Source: Cellulomonas shaoxiangyii
GTDB lineage: Bacteria > Actinomycetota > Actinomycetes > Actinomycetales > Cellulomonadaceae
Length of the DNA stretch: 64,000 nt
NCBI RefSeq assembly: GCF_004798685.1
Contig: NZ_CP039291.1
Location: 434,001 to 498,000, forward strand
Direction: 5' to 3'
The translations under genes and the position numbers were made by a program. Positions 16,670 through 25,551 of the stretch are shown here, one piece after another (the stretch's first letter is position 1; each line of letters begins with the position of its first letter). The notes under the pieces are model-generated. The model saw only the letters and a list, made by a program, of their open reading frames with translations, did no database searches and had not been told where the DNA came from.

Positions 16670-18337
16670 TCAGGCCGGGACCGTGCCGCTGGTGACGGCC
16701 CGCTCGTCCCGCGTGCCGTCGGACACGTGCGGGTCGTCGGCGTCGAGCACCGGCATCTGCGGGTTGCGGCGCTCGAGCCACGTGAACACCGCGAACCCGA
16801 GCCCGCAGCCGATGAACCACGAGTAGCTCGCGATCCACGTGACGTCGACGAGACCGAGGTCGGCGACGAGCTTGGGCAGCACGGCCGTCCCGACCGCGAC
16901 GAGGCCGGAGCCGACGACCGCCGCGACCGCGTTGCGGTTGTACCCGCGCGTGTAGAAGTACCGGCCGGTCGGGGACATCGTGAACATGTCGTCGACGTGC
17001 ACCCGCTGCTTGCCGATGACGTAGTAGCCGGCGATGAGGATGCCGAACAACGGGCCGATGAGGGCGCCCAGGACGCCGAGCGTGTAGTGGATCGCGTCGT
17101 CGTTCGAGTACCAGTTCCACGGCGTCAGCAGCACGGAGCCGACGGCCGCGATCATGCCGCCCGTCCGCCACGAGATGCGCTGCGGGGACACGTTGGAGAA
17201 GTCGAACGCGGGGGAGATGAAGTTGGCGACGATGTTGATGCCGACCGTCGCGGTGACGAACGTGAGCCCGCCGAGCAGGATCGCGAAGGGCGTGTCGATG
17301 GCCTCGACCGTGCGGATCGGGTCGGTGAGGAGCTCGCCGAACACGGGCACGGTCGCCGACGCGCACACCACGGTCAGCAGCGAGAAGAACAGGAAGTTGA
17401 TCGGCAGGCCGAGCAGGTTGCCCTTCTTCACCGCCGCGAACGAGCGTCCGTAGCGCGAGAAGTCGCCGAAGTTCAGCATCGGGCCCGAGAAGTAGGAGAC
17501 GACGAGGGCGATCGCCGAGAACATCACGGGGATCGAGGCCGCGAACGACATCGGCTCACCGGTCGAGAGGTTGAGCGAGATGTTCGACCAGCCGGCCTCC
17601 GAGGCGAGGTAGATCGCCAGGACGATCATGACGACGTACACCGCGGGCCCGGCCCAGTCGATGAACCGCCGGATCGTCTCCATGCCGTTCCAGAACAGCG
17701 CCGCCTGCGCGCACCAGAGGATCGCGTAGGAGATCCACCCGAGCGCGTTCAGGCCCACGAAGGTCGGTGCCAGCAGCGCCTCGGCGCCGGGCACGAACTT
17801 GAGGAAGACGATGTTGAGCGACTCGGCCGCGAGGAACGTCTGCACGCCGTACCAGGCCACGGCGATGAGCCCGCGGATGATCGCGGGGATGTTCGCGCCG
17901 AGCACGCCGAACACGGCGCGGTTGATGACCGGGTACGGCACGGAGGTGCGCTGGCTCGGCTTGGCGACGAGGTTGCAGAAGACCTGCACGATGAGGATCC
18001 CGACGACGAGCGCGACCAGCACCTGCCAGCTCGCGATGCCGAGGGCGAACAGCGAGCCGGCCGTCACGTAGCCCCCGACGCTGTGCACGTCGGACATCCA
18101 GAACGCGAAGATGTTGTACGACGACCAGGTCTGCTTGCGCAGCGGCGCGAGGTCCTCGTTGGTCAGGCGCGGGTCGTACGTCACCTTGATCTCGCCCGCG
18201 CCGACCGGCATGCCGGCGGCCTGCACGAGGTCGTGGTGGTGGGCGCCGAGCGGTGCGGAGGGTGCGGGGTCGGCTGCCGGGGCCGTGGTGGCGAGGGGCG
18301 TGACGCCCGGGGGCGTCTCGGGCTGGGGAGCGGGCAT
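16670..18337 (-). CDS. NCS1-family purine/allantoin/hydantoin permease
   Basis: A 555-residue integral membrane protein with about 12 hydrophobic segments and NCS1 signatures: DPRLTNEDLAPLRKQTWSSYNIFAFWMSDVH at the entry, the ANIPAIIRGLIAVAWYGVQT stretch of helix 3, and SYFSGPMLNFGDFSRYGRS. These transporters import nucleobases, hydantoins or allantoin by cation symport. First gene of the catabolic operon; its upstream region is shared with the divergent XRE-cupin regulator and holds two palindromic operators. The N terminus is a long Pro/Ala leader, so the true start could be a little downstream of 18337. Confidence 0.9.
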   Translation of the reverse strand: MPAPQPETPPGVTPLATTAPAADPAPSAPLGAHHHDLVQAAGMPVGAGEIKVTYDPRLTNEDLAPLRKQTWSSYNIFAFWMSDVHSVGGYVTAGSLFALGIASWQVLVALVVGILIVQVFCNLVAKPSQRTSVPYPVINRAVFGVLGANIPAIIRGLIAVAWYGVQTFLAAESLNIVFLKFVPGAEALLAPTFVGLNALGWISYAILWCAQAALFWNGMETIRRFIDWAGPAVYVVMIVLAIYLASEAGWSNISLNLSTGEPMSFAASIPVMFSAIALVVSYFSGPMLNFGDFSRYGRSFAAVKKGNLLGLPINFLFFSLLTVVCASATVPVFGELLTDPIRTVEAIDTPFAILLGGLTFVTATVGINIVANFISPAFDFSNVSPQRISWRTGGMIAAVGSVLLTPWNWYSNDDAIHYTLGVLGALIGPLFGILIAGYYVIGKQRVHVDDMFTMSPTGRYFYTRGYNRNAVAAVVGSGLVAVGTAVLPKLVADLGLVDVTWIASYSWFIGCGLGFAVFTWLERRNPQMPVLDADDPHVSDGTRDERAVTSGTVPA

Positions 18338-18446
18338 GGGGTCCTCACACGGGCGTCGAGGCCTGGCGACGCGGGGGGCGTCGCGGGGCGGGCGGACCGG
18401 TACGGTGAAGCGGTCACTGCAGGCGATCGAGCTGGTGCGCGCAGTT

Positions 18447-18505
18447 GTGAACCTATTGCTTCACGCGCGCCGGTCGGTTTCGGCGCTGTGAATTTCCTGC
18501 TTCAC
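18447..18505. promoter_or_regulatory. Twin operators GTGAA-N8-TTCAC between permease and regulator
   Basis: Two 18-bp inverted repeats, GTGAACCTATTGCTTCAC at 18447-18464 and GTGAATTTCCTGCTTCAC at 18488-18505, lie 41 bp apart, close to four helical turns. Arms and the TGCTTCAC end are identical, spacers differ. A half-site GTGAAGC sits another 42 bp away at 18405-18411. The 208-bp divergent region serves both the NCS1 permease operon and the XRE-cupin gene, so the likely ligand is that regulator. Confidence 0.75.
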
Positions 18506-18545
18506 GCGTGGGTCGTGACCGCGACGACCAGGACGGAGACCACCG

Positions 18546-19244
18546 GTGAGCAGCGGCGAGAGCACCGCCCCCGGCACCGCCGCCATCGGCACGGCCCCCG
18601 ATGCGGCCGGCGACGACCCCGGACGGCTGCTCGCGCGGTTCGACACCGAGGAGCTCGGTGCGCGCCTGCGCGGTCTGCGCGAGGCCCGCGGCCTCACGCT
18701 GCGGGAGGTCGGCGCCCGCCTCGGCATCTCGGCGAGCGCGGTCTCCCAGATCGAGCGCGGCGTCCTGCGGCCGTCGGTCCACCGTCTGTTCGAGCTCGTC
18801 ACGGCCGTCGACGCCACCCTCGTCGACGTCTTCGGCGGCGCGGACCGGCCCGAGGTCGAGCTGTCCGCACCCGTGCCCGACGGCTACGTCGTGCGCCGGG
18901 CCGTCGAGAGCGAGCAGGTCACGCTCGAGGGCGGGGTCGTCTTCCGCCGCCTGTCACCGGGCGTCTCGCGCGACGTCGACCTGTTCGAGTCGACGTACCC
19001 CCCGCACACCGTCGCGGGCCGCCAGCACCAGCTCGTCACGCACCGCGGCTACGAGATCGGGACCGTCACCCGCGGCGAGCTGACCATCGACTTCGCCGAC
19101 GAGCGCGTCGTGCTGCGGCCCGGCGACACCATCTCCTACGCGTGCACGACCCCCCACCGGCTGAGCAACCGGTCCGACGACGTCACGGTCGCCACCTGGC
19201 TCATCGTGCACCCGGGCGCCGGGCCGTCGGCGGCGCCGGCGTGA
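18546..19244 (+). CDS. XRE-family regulator with C-terminal cupin
   Basis: A 232-residue transcription factor. Residues about 38-92 are a helix-turn-helix (LRGLREARGLTLREVGARLG, then SASAVSQIERG), and about 150-230 a cupin with HQLVTHRGYEIGTVTRGELT and RPGDTISYACTTPHRL. XRE-cupin proteins often sense small metabolites of the pathway they control. GTG start at 18546, 41 bases past the second operator. Divergent from the purine operon, it is the obvious candidate to control it and itself. Effector unknown; allantoin or a later intermediate is a guess. Confidence 0.88.
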   Translation: MSSGESTAPGTAAIGTAPDAAGDDPGRLLARFDTEELGARLRGLREARGLTLREVGARLGISASAVSQIERGVLRPSVHRLFELVTAVDATLVDVFGGADRPEVELSAPVPDGYVVRRAVESEQVTLEGGVVFRRLSPGVSRDVDLFESTYPPHTVAGRQHQLVTHRGYEIGTVTRGELTIDFADERVVLRPGDTISYACTTPHRLSNRSDDVTVATWLIVHPGAGPSAAPA

Positions 19245-19294
19245 CGGACGCCGCACCGGCGCGCCCTGGTCGCGCCCGGCGTGCGCCCGGGACG

Positions 19295-19984
19295 ATGGCG
19301 CCCGTGACGACCTCCCGCCTGCACCTCGTGCTGATGCTCGCCCTGACGTTCACGACGGGGATCATCGACGCGGTCGGCTACCTCGGCCTCGACCGCGTCT
19401 TCACCGCGAACATGACGGGCAACGTCGTCATCCTCGGCATGGCGCTCGCGGGCGCCCAGGACCTGCCCGTCGCCGGCCCGGTGCTCGCGCTCGTCGGGTT
19501 CATGGCCGGTGCGGCCGTCGGGGGCCGGCTGCTGCGCCGCGCCGCGCCCGGCTGGTCCGGCCGCACGACCGCCACGTTCGGCGCCACCGGGGTGATGGCG
19601 GTGCTCCTGGGCGTCGGCTCGCTCGTGGAGCACCCGGTCGAGGGCACCGTCTGGGCGCTGACCGTGACCACGGCGCTGGCGGTCGCGATGGGCCTGCAGG
19701 CCGCGTCGGCGCGCCGGCTCGCCGTCAAGGACGTGACGACCGTCGTCGTCACCTCGACGCTCACCGGCCTGGCGGCCGACTCGCGGCTCGCGGGCGGCAC
19801 CGGCGACAGCTGGGCCCGCCGCGCGCTCGCGGTCGCGCTGATCCTCGTCGGCGCGGGCGTGGGCGCGCTGCTGCTGCAGCTCGGCGACGAGGGCGTCGGC
19901 ATCGGCATGCTCGTCGCGGGCGCGCTGGCCCTGGCGGTCACCCTGATCGGCCACCGCCACGGCACCCCCTCCACCCCGGCCTGA
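19295..19984 (+). CDS. DUF1275 (YoaK-like) membrane protein
   Basis: A 229-residue polytopic membrane protein with six hydrophobic stretches. The DUF1275 signature is clear: FTTGIIDAVGYLGLDRVFTANMTGNVVILG near the N terminus and VTTVVVTSTLTGLAADS in the second half. Function of the family is not established. The ATG at 19295 places the first helix at the N terminus; an in-frame GTG at 19241 overlaps the regulator stop by 4 bases and would add 18 Ala/Arg-rich residues, and GTG 19304 is also possible. Probably co-transcribed with the regulator. Confidence 0.85.
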   Translation: MAPVTTSRLHLVLMLALTFTTGIIDAVGYLGLDRVFTANMTGNVVILGMALAGAQDLPVAGPVLALVGFMAGAAVGGRLLRRAAPGWSGRTTATFGATGVMAVLLGVGSLVEHPVEGTVWALTVTTALAVAMGLQAASARRLAVKDVTTVVVTSTLTGLAADSRLAGGTGDSWARRALAVALILVGAGVGALLLQLGDEGVGIGMLVAGALALAVTLIGHRHGTPSTPA

Positions 19985-20095
19985 CCCGGTTTCACCCGCC
20001 CCGGCAACCCCCACCCGTCGAAGGGGGCGTGGTGCGTGGTGGGAGAGCCGGATCGACGAACGAGAGCCCCTTCGCGGGGGAGGGGGGCCCGGGCG

Positions 20096-20578
20096 TCAGG
20101 GGGTCGCGTCCAGGCGGGCCGCCACGTCGGCCGGGAAGCCGCCCGTCGCGATCGGGCCCCAGCGCTCGGGGGTGATGCGCAGGAGGCTCTTGCCCTGCAG
20201 GCGCATCGCCGCGCGGTACTCGTCCCAGTCGGGGTGCTCGCCCGCGATGCAGCGGTAGTAGTCGACGAGGGCGTCCTCGGCCTCGGGCATGTGCAGCACC
20301 TCCGCGGTGCCGTCGACCTGCACCCACGCGCCGTTCCAGTCGTCGGACAGCACGCACACCGAGACCCGGGCGTCGCGCTCGGCGTTGCGGGTCTTGGCGC
20401 GGCCGGGGTAGGTCGAGACGACGATCCGCCCCTCCGGGTCGACGCCGCCGCTCACCGGCGAGAGTTGCGGGCGGCCGTCGGCGCGGGCCGTCACGAGCAG
20501 CATGTGGTGGCGCGGGCGGACGAAGTCGAGCAGCCCGGCGAGGTCGACGGTCGTGGACGTGGCGACGGGACGCGGCAT
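20096..20578 (-). CDS. PPOX-class flavin/F420-binding oxidoreductase
   Basis: A 160-residue split-barrel protein of the pyridoxamine 5'-phosphate oxidase-like family. Motifs include DFVRPRHHMLLVTARADGRP, SPVSGGVDPEGRIVVST and GRAKTRNAERDARVSVCV, typical of actinobacterial enzymes annotated as F420-dependent PPOX reductases. Substrate not deducible. The ATG at 20578 is preferred over a GTG 45 bases earlier because the domain starts directly after it. The 111-bp gap to the convergent DUF1275 gene holds only a short CCCC-TTCGC-GGGG hairpin (20067-20079). Confidence 0.82.
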   Translation of the reverse strand: MPRPVATSTTVDLAGLLDFVRPRHHMLLVTARADGRPQLSPVSGGVDPEGRIVVSTYPGRAKTRNAERDARVSVCVLSDDWNGAWVQVDGTAEVLHMPEAEDALVDYYRCIAGEHPDWDEYRAAMRLQGKSLLRITPERWGPIATGGFPADVAARLDATP

Positions 20579-20642
20579 GGGGACGACGCTACGACGCCCC
20601 GGCCGGTCCGCGCGCGGGCGCACGCGCGGACCGGCGGGCGCG

Positions 20643-21542
20643 TCAGGCGCGGCAGCCGATCTGCTCGGTGCCGAACGCGACGTCGTCGAGCCACAGGTCG
20701 AACTCCGCGGGCGTGGTGCCGCCCTGGTAGAGCTGCCAGCCGACCTTCACCTCCGTGACGTCGGGGAAGACGAACGGCACGTCGGCGCCGCCGGCGGTCT
20801 CGGTGTCGACCGTCAGCTCCTCCTGCAGGTCGCCGTCGATCCACACCTGCACGCGGTTGTCGGAGGCGTCGAGCTGCCACTCGATGCACTGCCAGCGGTC
20901 GGCCACGGACGGCGACGACTCCTGCCAGCTCGTCCAGTCGCCGGTCGGGCCGCCGTCGGAGCCGACGCCCCAGAAGACCCCCGGCACCGTGGGCGCGTAC
21001 TGCCCGCCGACGGGCCGCACGACGCCCGCGCCCACGCCCGACGCCTCGACGAGCGTGTAGTGCGCCCAGTCGGGCGCGGTCGGGAACTCCTCGACGCGCA
21101 CCCGGATCCGGCCGTAGAAGCTGTTGTCCGGCGGGTCGACGGGGACGACCATGAACGCCCGCCCGTTGTCGGCCGTGTGCACGCGCAGCGCCTTGGCCTG
21201 CGGCCCGCGCCGGTCGGTGCGCACGCGCTCCACCGTCAGCGTGCCGTTGCGGGTGTCGACGCCCCAGCGCATCGTCGCCGCGCCGCCCGTCGGCAGGGCC
21301 TCGAAGTCCTCGCAGAACAGCAGGCTGCGGTCGGCGCACACGGTCCGCGGGCCGTGGCCGCCGCGACCGCCGTCGAGCGTGGCGCCGCCGTCGGTGCCGC
21401 TCCCGGCGGCGGCCCCCGACGTGCCGAGGCCCAGCGCCGCCACGGCGGCGAGCGCCGCGGCGGCGACCGTGGCGGCCCGGCGCCGGCGCCGCAGGGTTGG
21501 GGATGCGGCTGTCGTCGTGCGGGCGGGGGTCGGCGTCGTCAT
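20643..21542 (-). CDS. Secreted Cip1-like polysaccharide-active protein
   Basis: A 299-residue exported protein. A twin Thr/Arg-rich N terminus (ARTTTAASPTLRRRRR) precedes a hydrophobic segment ending GLGTSGAAAG, a probable signal peptide of about 45 residues. The mature part matches the Cip1-like core seen in cellulolytic fungi and some actinobacteria: LLFCEDFEALPTG, NSFYGRIRVRVEEFPTAP, WAHYTLVEASG, and a final FDLWLDDVAFG. Cip1 folds as a beta-jelly roll with lyase-like architecture; some relatives cleave glucuronan. Presumed role is in plant polysaccharide attack; activity is not established by sequence. Confidence 0.68.
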   Translation of the reverse strand: MTTPTPARTTTAASPTLRRRRRAATVAAAALAAVAALGLGTSGAAAGSGTDGGATLDGGRGGHGPRTVCADRSLLFCEDFEALPTGGAATMRWGVDTRNGTLTVERVRTDRRGPQAKALRVHTADNGRAFMVVPVDPPDNSFYGRIRVRVEEFPTAPDWAHYTLVEASGVGAGVVRPVGGQYAPTVPGVFWGVGSDGGPTGDWTSWQESSPSVADRWQCIEWQLDASDNRVQVWIDGDLQEELTVDTETAGGADVPFVFPDVTEVKVGWQLYQGGTTPAEFDLWLDDVAFGTEQIGCRA

Positions 21543-21932
21543 GGAGGCTCCTCTGCTCGGGGTGTGCCCGTGGTGTCGGGTGGGTCGTGCGGGCGCCGAC
21601 GCTCGGGGGCAGAGGACCTCGACGCCCGGGCAGCGTAGGGACGCGTCCCCCGCGCGCGGAACCCGCCCCGGCGGCCCGGCCGCGACTTGTGCGTTTAGGT
21701 GCGGCACCCGTGCGCGCGGCGCCCGCGCGCTGCGCGCCGCGCGTCGCCTCGCTGACCCACCGCCCGGGGCCGCGGCGTGCACCCGTCCCGGGGAGGCGTA
21801 TCCGCCTGCGGCGAACACGGGACGTCCCGGGGGTACCCCGCCGTTAGCATCGAAACACGCCGCCTTCGTCGGCACCGCGCGCACCCCTGCCGCGCGGTTC
21901 CTGGCGGGGCACGCCGCTCGTGAGGAGTGCAC
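21543..21932. other. 390-bp divergent intergenic region before clpC
   Basis: Separates the Cip1-like gene (minus) from clpC (plus). No coding potential is seen. It contains the ClgR-like palindrome described separately, a possible -10 TAGCAT at 21845-21850 without a good -35, and the clpC ribosome site GAGGAG at 21922-21927, 5 bases before the ATG at 21933. Confidence 0.6.
21799..21816 (+). promoter_or_regulatory. Candidate ClgR box upstream of clpC
   Basis: TATCCGCCTGCGGCGAAC fits the corynebacterial ClgR consensus as I recall it (WNNWCGCYNANRGCGWWS) at all but two positions and centres on an imperfect CGC/GCG palindrome. It sits 29-46 bases upstream of a possible -10 (TAGCAT, 21845). ClgR activates clpC and clpP genes in several actinobacteria. 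The clgR gene is not in this window, and the consensus is from memory. Confidence 0.5.
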
Positions 21933-24512
21933 ATGTTCGAGAGATTCACCGACCGAGCCCGCCGCGTGGTCGTCCTCGCCCAGGAGGAGGCGCGGATGCT
22001 GAACCACAACTACATCGGCACCGAGCACATCCTCCTGGGTCTCATCCACGAGGGTGAGGGCGTCGCGGCCAAGGCCCTGGAGTCGCTCGGCATCTCGCTC
22101 GAGGCGGTCCGCGCGCAGGTCCAGGAGATCATCGGCGAGGGTCAGCAGGCCCCGTCGGGCCACATCCCCTTCACCCCGCGGGCGAAGAAGGTCCTGGAGC
22201 TGTCGCTGCGCGAGGCGCTGCAGCTCGGCCACAACTACATCGGCACCGAGCACATCCTGCTCGGCCTGATCCGCGAGGGCGAGGGCGTCGCCGCCCAGGT
22301 CCTCAACAAGCTCGGCGCCGACCTCAACCGCGTGCGCCAGCAGGTCATCCAGCTCGTCTCCGGCTACCAGGGCAAGGAGCCGGTCGCCTCGGGCGGCCCG
22401 GCCGAGGGCCAGCCGGCCGGCTCGGCCGTGCTCGACCAGTTCGGGCGCAGCCTCACGCAGGCCGCGCGCGACGGCAAGCTCGACCCGGTCATCGGGCGCG
22501 AGAAGGAGATCGAGCGGGTCATGCAGGTGCTGTCCCGCCGCACCAAGAACAACCCCGTGCTCATCGGCGAGCCCGGCGTCGGCAAGACGGCGGTCGTCGA
22601 GGGCCTCGCGCAGGACATCGTGCGCGGGGACGTCCCGGAGACGCTCCGCGACAAGCAGCTCTACACGCTGGACCTGGGCGCGCTCGTCGCCGGGTCCCGC
22701 TACCGCGGTGACTTCGAGGAGCGCCTGAAGAAGGTCCTCAAGGAGATCCGCACGCGCGGCGACATCATCCTGTTCATCGACGAGATCCACACGCTCGTCG
22801 GTGCGGGTGCCGCCGAGGGCGCGATCGACGCCGCGTCGATCCTCAAGCCGATGCTGGCCCGCGGCGAGCTGCAGACCATCGGCGCCACGACGCTCGACGA
22901 GTACCGCAAGTACGTCGAGAAGGACCCGGCCCTGGAGCGCCGCTTCCAGCCGATCCAGGTCTCGGAGCCGAACCTCCAGCACGCCATCGAGATCCTCAAG
23001 GGCCTGCGCGACCGGTACGAGGCGCACCACCGCGTGTCCATCACGGACTCCGCGCTCGTGGCCGCCGCGACGCTGGCCGATCGCTACGTCAACGACCGGT
23101 ACCTGCCGGACAAGGCGATCGACCTGGTCGACGAGGCCGGTGCGCGCCTGCGCATCCGCCGCATGACGGCTCCGCCGGAGCTGCGCGAGCTCGACGAGCA
23201 GATCGCCGAGACGCGCCGCGACAAGGAGTCGGCGATCGACGAGCAGGACTTCGAGAAGGCCGCGCGCCTGCGCGACGAGGAGAAGCAGCTCGGGCTCAAG
23301 CGCGCCGAGAAGGAGAAGGCCTGGAAGAACGGCGACCTGGACGCCGTCGCCGAGGTCGACGAGGAGCTCATCGCCGAGGTGCTGGCGAACGCCACCGGCA
23401 TCCCGGTGTTCAAGCTCACCGAGGAGGAGTCGAGCCGGCTGCTCCACATGGAGGAGAACCTGCACAAGCGGGTCGTCGGCCAGGACGCCGCGATCAAGGC
23501 GCTGTCGCAGGCCATCCGCCGCACGCGTGCGGGCCTCAAGGACCCGAAGCGCCCCGGTGGCTCGTTCATCTTCGCCGGCCCCACGGGTGTCGGTAAGACC
23601 GAGCTCGCCAAGGCGCTCGCCGAGTTCCTCTTCGGGGACGAGGACGCGCTCATCCAGCTCGACATGTCGGAGTTCTCGGAGAAGCACACCGTCTCGCGCC
23701 TGTTCGGCTCGCCCCCCGGGTACGTCGGGTACGACGAGGGCGGTCAGCTCACGGAGAAGGTGCGCCGCAAGCCGTTCTCGGTCGTCCTGTTCGACGAGGT
23801 CGAGAAGGCCCACGCGGACATCTTCAACTCGCTGCTGCAGATCCTGGAGGACGGTCGCCTGACCGACTCGCAGGGCCGGGTGGTCGACTTCAAGAACACC
23901 GTCATCATCATGACCACGAACCTCGGCACGCGGGACATCGCCAAGGGCGTCCAGACCGGCTTCCAGGCCGGCGGCGACCTGTCGACGTCGTACGAGCGCA
24001 TGAAGGCCAAGGTCAACGACGAGCTCAAGACGCACTTCCGTCCCGAGTTCCTCAACCGCGTCGACGACGTGGTCGTCTTCCCGCAGCTCTCGCAGCCGGA
24101 GATCTTCCAGATCGTCGACCTGATGATCGAGAAGCTCCACAAGCGCCTGCGCGACAAGGACATGGGCATCGAGCTCACGCCCGCGGCGAAGAAGCTCCTG
24201 TCGGAGAAGGGCTACGACCCGGTGCTCGGTGCGCGTCCGCTGCGCCGCGCGATCCAGCGGGAGATCGAGGACGTCCTGTCCGAGAAGATCCTGTTCGGGG
24301 ACCTCAAGGCCGGCGAGCACGTGATCGTCGACGCCGAGGGCGAGGGTCTGCTCGGGGAGTTCTCGTTCCGCGGCGTGCCGCGCACCGAGCGCGACAAGGA
24401 GCCGGTCCCGATCGGCGCCTCCGTCGGAACGCCCGGCTCGGGCACCGACGTGCCGGCCGCTCCGCCCGCGGCCACCCGCGGCGACGGCGGCACGGGGCTC
24501 GCCCCGCTCTGA
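21933..24512 (+). CDS. clpC: ATP-dependent Clp protease ATP-binding subunit ClpC
   Basis: An 859-residue class I Hsp100 unfoldase. Two Clp-N repeats share the [13 protein letters not shown] motif (27-39 and 101-113). The first AAA module has Walker A GEPGVGKT (212-219) and Walker B FIDEIH; a middle region with UVR-like [15 protein letters not shown] follows; the second AAA module has GPTGVGKT (549-556) and [11 protein letters not shown]. It unfolds substrates for ClpP in the cytoplasm. The ATG at 21933 has GAGGAG 5 bases upstream; a GTG 6 bases earlier is ignored. Monocistronic, with a strong terminator after it. GC content is slightly lower than neighbours, as expected for a highly conserved gene. 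Confidence 0.98.
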   Translation: MFERFTDRARRVVVLAQEEARMLNHNYIGTEHILLGLIHEGEGVAAKALESLGISLEAVRAQVQEIIGEGQQAPSGHIPFTPRAKKVLELSLREALQLGHNYIGTEHILLGLIREGEGVAAQVLNKLGADLNRVRQQVIQLVSGYQGKEPVASGGPAEGQPAGSAVLDQFGRSLTQAARDGKLDPVIGREKEIERVMQVLSRRTKNNPVLIGEPGVGKTAVVEGLAQDIVRGDVPETLRDKQLYTLDLGALVAGSRYRGDFEERLKKVLKEIRTRGDIILFIDEIHTLVGAGAAEGAIDAASILKPMLARGELQTIGATTLDEYRKYVEKDPALERRFQPIQVSEPNLQHAIEILKGLRDRYEAHHRVSITDSALVAAATLADRYVNDRYLPDKAIDLVDEAGARLRIRRMTAPPELRELDEQIAETRRDKESAIDEQDFEKAARLRDEEKQLGLKRAEKEKAWKNGDLDAVAEVDEELIAEVLANATGIPVFKLTEEESSRLLHMEENLHKRVVGQDAAIKALSQAIRRTRAGLKDPKRPGGSFIFAGPTGVGKTELAKALAEFLFGDEDALIQLDMSEFSEKHTVSRLFGSPPGYVGYDEGGQLTEKVRRKPFSVVLFDEVEKAHADIFNSLLQILEDGRLTDSQGRVVDFKNTVIIMTTNLGTRDIAKGVQTGFQAGGDLSTSYERMKAKVNDELKTHFRPEFLNRVDDVVVFPQLSQPEIFQIVDLMIEKLHKRLRDKDMGIELTPAAKKLLSEKGYDPVLGARPLRRAIQREIEDVLSEKILFGDLKAGEHVIVDAEGEGLLGEFSFRGVPRTERDKEPVPIGASVGTPGSGTDVPAAPPAATRGDGGTGLAPL

Positions 24513-24523
24513 CGGCCAGTCGA

Positions 24524-24567
24524 CGACGAGGCCCCGACCCCCCGCCCGGGGGGTCGGGGCCTCGTCG
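24524..24567 (+). terminator. Intrinsic terminator after clpC
   Basis: A perfect 20-bp inverted repeat (24524-24543 with 24548-24567) closes on a GCCC loop 11 bases after the clpC stop. The stem is almost all G-C and carries no T-run, which is usual for this kind of genome. Confidence 0.9.
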
Positions 24568-24705
24568 CGTCCGGGCCGGCGAGACGGGGCGCGTGCGGGG
24601 CGGCGGGCGGGTGAGCTCCGGCCTGCCGGCGGGGCGGCGGGCGGGTGACGGGGATGCGATGCTGGCCGCGAGGTCGGGCGGTCGGACGATCGGACGGAGG
24701 CGGAC

Positions 24706-25236
24706 GTGGCGGAGACGGACCTGGTCGAGCTGGTCGACGAGCACGGTGCCGTGACGGGCGAGATGCAGGTCGGCGCGGCGCACACCGCCCCCGGCACGCT
24801 GCACCGCGCGTTCTCCGTGGTCGTCGTCGACGACGCCGGCCGGATGCTGCTGCAGCAGCGCGCCGACGCCAAGCTCCGGTTCCCCGGCCTGTGGACGAAC
24901 AGCTGCTGCGGGCACCCGGCGCCCGGGGCCGACCTGGCCGCCAGTGCCGCACGGCGCGTGCACGAGGAGCTCGGTGCCGACCTCGTCGACGCGCACGCGG
25001 TCGGCACGTTCCGCTACCGCGCGCTCGACGCGGGGTCGGGCCACGTCGAGACGGAGTTCGACCACGTGGTCGTGGGCCGGTTGAGCGGCGAGCCGCGGCC
25101 GGACCCGGACGAGGTGGGCGCGACGCGGTGGGTGTCGGCCGAGGAGGCGCGCGCCCTGGTCGACGCGGGCGTCACGACGCCGTGGTTCGTCGACGTCCTG
25201 CGGATCGTCGCCCCGCACGACGCCGACGCGCGCTGA
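24706..25236 (+). CDS. idi: Isopentenyl-diphosphate delta-isomerase, type I
   Basis: A 176-residue Nudix-fold isomerase. The active-site block TNSCCGHP holds the catalytic cysteine (Cys68 by alignment to the E. coli motif; Cys67 is adjacent), and HVETEFDH (113-120) supplies the metal and acid glutamates. It interconverts isopentenyl and dimethylallyl diphosphate in isoprenoid synthesis. GTG start at 24706, the first codon of VELVDEHG-bearing sequence. It stands alone between clpC and the xylan operon; isoprenoid genes are not nearby. Confidence 0.95.
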   Translation: MAETDLVELVDEHGAVTGEMQVGAAHTAPGTLHRAFSVVVVDDAGRMLLQQRADAKLRFPGLWTNSCCGHPAPGADLAASAARRVHEELGADLVDAHAVGTFRYRALDAGSGHVETEFDHVVVGRLSGEPRPDPDEVGATRWVSAEEARALVDAGVTTPWFVDVLRIVAPHDADAR

Positions 25237-25551
25237 CCGCTGCGGCGATCCCCGCCACCGGCCTGCGGCCCCCGGTGAGATCGGTCACCTCGGGCATCCA
25301 GGGCGCCCCCTTTCGGGAGGATTCACCCCGGTCTGGCCACCGATAACGTTATCGATAACGTTTGCATCCGCCGTTCCCACGATGGATGGTCGGAGCGGCC
25401 GCCCCGTCAGCGATGACGCCGGGCGGCCCGTGCGCCACCAGGGGGCGGCCCCGGCGTCGAGCGCGACGCCCGGTCGGCCGGTGCACGCCGCGCACGGAGC
25501 ACCCGCGGGTGCTCCGCCACGCAGTTCAGCTCAACGAAGAGGAACGACCTG
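25237..25551 (+). promoter_or_regulatory. 315-bp promoter region of the xylo-oligosaccharide operon
   Basis: No gene is seen here. It contains a composite palindromic operator (see 25341-25362) about 190 bases before the start codon, implying a long untranslated leader or a second promoter downstream. The ribosome site AGAGGA lies about 8 bases before the ATG at 25552. No hairpin terminator for idi was found. Confidence 0.6.
25341..25362. promoter_or_regulatory. Composite LacI-type operator with overlapping palindromes
   Basis: Two perfect palindromes overlap: CGATAACGTTATCG at 25341-25354 and AACGTTATCGATAACGTT at 25345-25362. Both are built from ATAACGTTAT-like half-sites with a central CG, the hallmark of LacI-family operators. 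Located upstream of the importer/GH3/GH43 operon, it likely mediates substrate-dependent repression; the cognate regulator is not adjacent. Confidence 0.7.

Noticed and set aside
16520..19984. Open frame of 1154 codons on the plus strand
   Set aside because: Only the final part is the DUF1275 protein; the rest is antisense to the NCS1 permease or out of frame with the XRE gene.
20019..20074. CGAAGGGG and CCCCTTCG pair as terminator between convergent genes
   Set aside because: Eight-base arms with a 40-base loop are weak; only the small local hairpin at 20067-20079 is mentioned.
21845..21850. TAGCAT as clpC promoter -10
   Set aside because: No -35 at the right distance, so it is not listed as its own feature.
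20643..25007. Open frame of 1454 codons on the minus strand
   Set aside because: Only its last 299 codons are the Cip1-like gene; the rest runs antisense through clpC and idi.
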